NCBI GenBank assembly: GCA_029933495.1
Contig: JAOZOC010000132.1
Location: 1-8,016 of the forward strand
Reading direction: 5' to 3'
DNA: 8,016 nt
Origin: Bacteroidales bacterium
Lineage (GTDB): Bacteria > Bacteroidota > Bacteroidia > Bacteroidales > JAADJA01
This document shows positions 5,245 to 8,016 of this stretch, in pieces (position 1 is the first letter of the stretch; every line of letters starts with the position of its first letter). Below the pieces are notes generated by a model. That model searched no databases. It was not told the DNA's origin and was given only the letters and a program-made list of their open reading frames with translations. The translations under genes were made by a program, and so were the position numbers.

Positions 5245-5456
5245 AGCGCTTTTCTCACTTCTTGTTTTACCTCCTCCCAGCTGTAAACATCATTCGGATT
5301 TTCCTTATGAGCATTTATTCTTTCTCTAAGAATTAATAAATGTTCTTTTGGAATATCAGATGTTTCAGTGTCAAGCGCAATACTATCCCAAATTGTCTGA
5401 ACAAGATGAATCCGATCCCGAACACTTAATTTCAATATTTCCTTAATCTCAGTCAT
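5241..5456 (-). CDS. Antitoxin of the addiction module (PF09720/TIGR02574-like)
   Basis: A 71-residue acidic protein. The family pattern is clear: LSVRDRIHLVQTIWDSIA (10-27), matching the L-s-x-x-eR-i-x-L-v-x-x-l-WDSIa motif, and then LRERINAHKENPNDVYSWEEVK (43-64), matching the R-l-x-a-h-x-x-NP-x-x-x-x-sWeev motif. The C-terminal half should wrap and neutralise the RelE/ParE toxin encoded next, with which it overlaps by 4 bp. As the first gene of the pair it has its own promoter, with a 14-bp palindrome directly abutting the -7 box. Autoregulation by the antitoxin or the complex is the usual scheme and is inferred here. No separate DNA-binding domain (ribbon-helix-helix or HTH) can be recognised in this short chain. 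Confidence 0.88.
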   Translation of the reverse strand: MTEIKEILKLSVRDRIHLVQTIWDSIALDTETSDIPKEHLLILRERINAHKENPNDVYSWEEVKQEVRKAL

Positions 5457-5476
5457 TATACACTCTAATTTTTATA

Positions 5477-5508
5477 CAAAAATAATTGTTTTAACAATAT
5501 GATTGCAT
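5477..5508 (-). promoter_or_regulatory. Promoter of the toxin-antitoxin pair
   Basis: TATTTTTG on the minus strand (5484-5477) matches the Bacteroidota -7 consensus. At the standard 21-nt spacing the -33 box reads ATG (TATG with the preceding base), a partial match to TTG/TTTG. Transcription would start about 15 nt before the antitoxin ATG at 5456. The spacer contains the palindrome at 5485-5498. Confidence 0.5.
5485..5498. promoter_or_regulatory. Candidate operator palindrome of the toxin-antitoxin promoter
   Basis: ATTGTT-TT-AACAAT is a perfect 14-bp palindrome (6-bp arms) immediately upstream of the -7 box and inside the promoter spacer, where a bound repressor would block RNA polymerase. 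The position is typical for autoregulated toxin-antitoxin operons. The sequence is AT-rich, so chance is possible. Confidence 0.45.
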
Positions 5509-5528
5509 AGCTTATGTTAAATTAATCT

Positions 5529-5547
5529 ATTTGTTTGCTAAACAAAT
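5529..5547. repeat. Perfect 8-bp inverted repeat downstream of mutS2
   Basis: ATTTGTTT (5529-5536) and AAACAAAT (5540-5547) flank a 3-nt loop, about 40 nt after the mutS2 stop. On the mutS2 strand the stem is followed by an AT-rich tail without a clean run of T, so it is at best a weak intrinsic terminator. It could also be a second regulator site about 50 bp upstream of the toxin-antitoxin promoter's -7 box. Confidence 0.4.
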
Positions 5548-5587
5548 GTACATTTTTATTATTTCTTCTGACTTTAAAAGTTGGATT

Positions 5588-8016
5588 TTATTTAAACACC
5601 ACCACAGTAATACCGTGTCCTCCTCGTTCTATATGCTCGTCTTTGAAAGATTTGATTTCAGTAATCGTATTCAGATAATCGTGTATAAGAGAACGCAGAG
5701 TGCCATAACCCTTACCGTGAAGAATCCTTACCTCCCCGATATTCAGCAGAATAGCATCATCAATATAATGTTTCACAATGTCAAGTGCTTCCTCCCCGCG
5801 TTTTCCCCTGACATCAATCTGAAGGTTGAAATTTGCCATTTTCTTGTTTATCTCATCCGTATAAGAAGAATAGCGATTTCTGCCGGAAGCTGGCTTTTGA
5901 GGCGCTTTTATTTTTCCTGTTTTTTCAATCCGGTCAAGGGTTGTTTTCAAGGTTATTGAGTTAAATGAAAGTACAACGTCTTTCCCTTTGATAGAAATTA
6001 CCTCGGCTGTAACTCCCTGCTCTTTCAGTTTTACGATATCACCAACCGCAACCGGCCTGATTACCTCAACTTTATTTTTGGTTGGCTCTGATTTACTTTT
6101 CTGTTTACCGGGTTTGAATTTCTTTTCCGGCTCTATTTTTTCAACAATCCTCTCTTTCTCTTTTTCCAGTTCCTGACGCAACTTTTTGGTTTTCTCTTTA
6201 TCTGCCTGCGTTTCTCTTATCTCCTTTATTGTATTTTCGATAAGTTTGTTCGATGAATCAACAATCTCCAAAGCCTCCTGTCTGGCTTTTTCTATTATTT
6301 CTTCTTTTTTGAGTTTCAGATCTTTTGAAAGTTTTTCATACTTATCAATCATCTCACTCAGGAAACTGTCAGCAACACCCACCTCCACTCTCTTTTTTTC
6401 CAACTCTTTGCGTTCGATATCTAATTGCTGAAGCTGCTCGTCGAAATCAAGTTGCTTTTTACCGGTCTTCTTTTCTGCATTTTTCAAAACCTCTTTAGGA
6501 AATCCAATTTTGCGTGCAATCTCAAAAGCAAATGAACTTCCAGGCTTGCCGATCTTCAAACTGAACAGAGGCTGCATTGCTTTTGTGTCGAAAAGCATAG
6601 CTCCATTCACAATGCCATTTCCCTCCTTCGACATAAGCTTAAGGTTTGAGTAATGAGTTGTAACAACTCCAAAAGCTTTATTGCTATTAAGTTTTTCCAA
6701 AACAGACTCTGCAATAGCTCCTCCAAGTTGCGGCTCTGTTCCTGTGCCGAATTCATCAATCAAAAACAGGGTATTAGCATCTGAGTGAATTACAAAATGC
6801 TTCATATTCAGCAGGTGAGAACTGTATGTGCTAAGGTCGTTTTCAAGTGACTGTTCATCACCTATATCAATAAATAGATTTTGAAAAATTCCTGCCATTG
6901 AATCATCTTTTACAGGAATAAGTAACCCACATTGCAGCATATATTGCAGCAATCCGACTGTAGTAAGACATACAGATTTTCCGCCTGCATTAGGGCCCGA
7001 AATAACAAGAATCCGGCGTTCATTGTCAAGCTGAATATTGAGAGGCACAACAGGCCTGTTATGTTTTTTATGCGAAAGGTAAAGTAGCGGATGTACAGCT
7101 TTATTCCACCTGACTAACGGCTGATCTGCAATTTTCGGCTTAAGTGCATTAATCTTTAGTGCAAAAGACGCCTTTGCCCGAATGAAGTCAATAATACCCA
7201 GGAATTTGTATGCCTCAATCAGGTTTGGAATTTCAGGACGTACAAATCCGGAGAAATTCTTCAGAATATTTATTATTTCTCTCCGCTCGGCACTCTCCAG
7301 CTCCCTTATTTTATTATGTATTTCAAAAACTTCAACGGGCTCAATATATACTGTTTGTCCGGTTGCCGATTCATCATGAATCAAGCCTTTTATTGCTCTT
7401 TTGTGAGCAGCAGCCACAGGAATTACAGGCCTGCCTTCGCGAATGGTAACTTCAGTATCATCCTTGGTCCAGCCTGCACGTTTTGCTTCGCTCATTGCCT
7501 TTCTCATTTTGCGGTCGACTGATGCCTGTTCTTTTGACAATGATTTCCTAATCTCAGCAAGTTTTTCAGAAGCATTATTTTTTATGTTTCCTTTATTATC
7601 AATAATTCCTTCAATACTTCTTACAATCATTTTCTCGACAAAAATTTCACTGGATAAAGAGATAAGATTCGGGAATTTCTGAGGGTCAGACTTTTTGAAA
7701 AACTGAAGAATATCTGAGATTGTTATCAATGATGATTTCAGGTCGAAAAGGTTTTCCTGCTCAATGTATGTGCCTTCAATTTTTATCCTGTGCAATTCGT
7801 AAGTAAGATCGAAGTAATCCTGCGAGGGAAACCCTGACTCCTCAAGCATTAATTGCCTGAATTCCTCAGTTTGGTCGAGCAGTCGCCTGATAAGTGTGGC
7901 ATCTGTTGTAAAGGCTAACTTGTCAACATGCTGCACCCCAACCGGACTCAGACAGTTGTCGAATCTCTGATAATGAATACGAATATTATCCTGATAGTGC
8001 AAAATACCATACTGTT
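5588..8016 (-). CDS. mutS2: MutS2 family ATPase with C-terminal Smr domain; extreme N-terminus cut by window edge
   Basis: About 808 codons are visible and the frame stays open to the right edge, so roughly the first 15-25 residues are missing. The frame has no ATG near the edge (only a TTG at 8002), supporting a true start outside. Domains in order: N-terminal core and clamp (CLSPVG near 7949), then the MutS ATPase with Walker A GPNAGGKS (6974-6997), Walker B LFLIDE (6752-6769) followed by FGTGTEP, and THYSNLK near 6650. A long Lys/Glu coiled coil and basic linker follow (about 6080-6450), then a KOW-like segment VAVGDIVKLKEQG, and an Smr domain (about 5591-5830) with DVRGKRGEEA and HGKGYGTLR (5693-5719). 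MutS2 lacks mismatch repair activity; in other bacteria it acts in suppression of homologous recombination and in splitting collided ribosomes, with Smr as nuclease or ribosome-contact domain. The 131-bp gap after it separates it from the toxin-antitoxin pair. Confidence 0.96.
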   Translation of the reverse strand, partial: QYGILHYQDNIRIHYQRFDNCLSPVGVQHVDKLAFTTDATLIRRLLDQTEEFRQLMLEESGFPSQDYFDLTYELHRIKIEGTYIEQENLFDLKSSLITISDILQFFKKSDPQKFPNLISLSSEIFVEKMIVRSIEGIIDNKGNIKNNASEKLAEIRKSLSKEQASVDRKMRKAMSEAKRAGWTKDDTEVTIREGRPVIPVAAAHKRAIKGLIHDESATGQTVYIEPVEVFEIHNKIRELESAERREIINILKNFSGFVRPEIPNLIEAYKFLGIIDFIRAKASFALKINALKPKIADQPLVRWNKAVHPLLYLSHKKHNRPVVPLNIQLDNERRILVISGPNAGGKSVCLTTVGLLQYMLQCGLLIPVKDDSMAGIFQNLFIDIGDEQSLENDLSTYSSHLLNMKHFVIHSDANTLFLIDEFGTGTEPQLGGAIAESVLEKLNSNKAFGVVTTHYSNLKLMSKEGNGIVNGAMLFDTKAMQPLFSLKIGKPGSSFAFEIARKIGFPKEVLKNAEKKTGKKQLDFDEQLQQLDIERKELEKKRVEVGVADSFLSEMIDKYEKLSKDLKLKKEEIIEKARQEALEIVDSSNKLIENTIKEIRETQADKEKTKKLRQELEKEKERIVEKIEPEKKFKPGKQKSKSEPTKNKVEVIRPVAVGDIVKLKEQGVTAEVISIKGKDVVLSFNSITLKTTLDRIEKTGKIKAPQKPASGRNRYSSYTDEINKKMANFNLQIDVRGKRGEEALDIVKHYIDDAILLNIGEVRILHGKGYGTLRSLIHDYLNTITEIKSFKDEHIERGGHGITVVVFK

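Noticed and set aside
5531..5959. Plus-strand 142-codon open frame opposite the mutS2 3' end
   Set aside because: It is antisense to the Smr and KOW-like region of mutS2, whose protein motifs are clear, and its translation has no recognisable family pattern.

Overview
The window is AT-rich and densely coded, and most likely comes from the chromosome of a member of the Bacteroidota, probably near Bacteroidales/Marinilabiliales. The evidence is: promoters of the TTG...TAnnTTTG type read by the Bacteroidota primary sigma factor, weak or absent Shine-Dalgarno sequences, a DUF6132-type small membrane protein, a Bacteroidota-style carboxyltransferase plus short biotinyl protein pair, and a MutS2 with a C-terminal Smr domain. 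All genes but one lie on the minus strand. The genes at both edges (panC on the left, mutS2 on the right) are cut, and the window may be close to a complete short contig.

Read in the direction of transcription (right to left), the layout is as follows. (1) 5588-8016: mutS2, missing only its extreme N-terminus, followed by a 131-bp gap with two perfect inverted repeats. (2) 4939-5456: a type II toxin-antitoxin pair (PF09720-like antitoxin, RelE/ParE toxin) with an ATGA overlap and its own promoter with a palindromic operator candidate. (3) 3881-4896: a tight cluster of a soluble thioredoxin with a CEPC active site, a membrane-anchored thioredoxin with CGPC, and a two-helix DUF6132-like protein carrying a conserved-looking Cys pair. 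(4) 3500-3853: the only plus-strand gene, a YjbR/MmcQ-family protein, convergent with group 3 and divergent from group 5. (5) 1259-3168: a biotin-dependent acyl-CoA carboxyltransferase and its biotin carrier, 17 nt apart. (6) 1-1102: a secreted thioredoxin-fold protein with a single active-site cysteine (CSDS), then panC (pantothenate synthetase) 16 nt downstream, behind a well-formed promoter.

Functionally, group 5 is the carboxyltransferase half of propionyl-CoA/methylmalonyl-CoA metabolism. The biotin carboxylase, or the decarboxylase beta subunit, must be encoded elsewhere. Group 3 looks like a small thiol-redox relay between cytosol and membrane. The toxin-antitoxin pair sits directly upstream of it with no visible terminator, so transcription may read through. 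PanC serves pantothenate and CoA synthesis.

I see no mobile element, CRISPR, RNA gene or obvious new defence system. The least ordinary parts are the thioredoxin-thioredoxin-DUF6132 cluster, the palindromes in the gene-free stretches, and the loss of expected family sequence at the two window edges.
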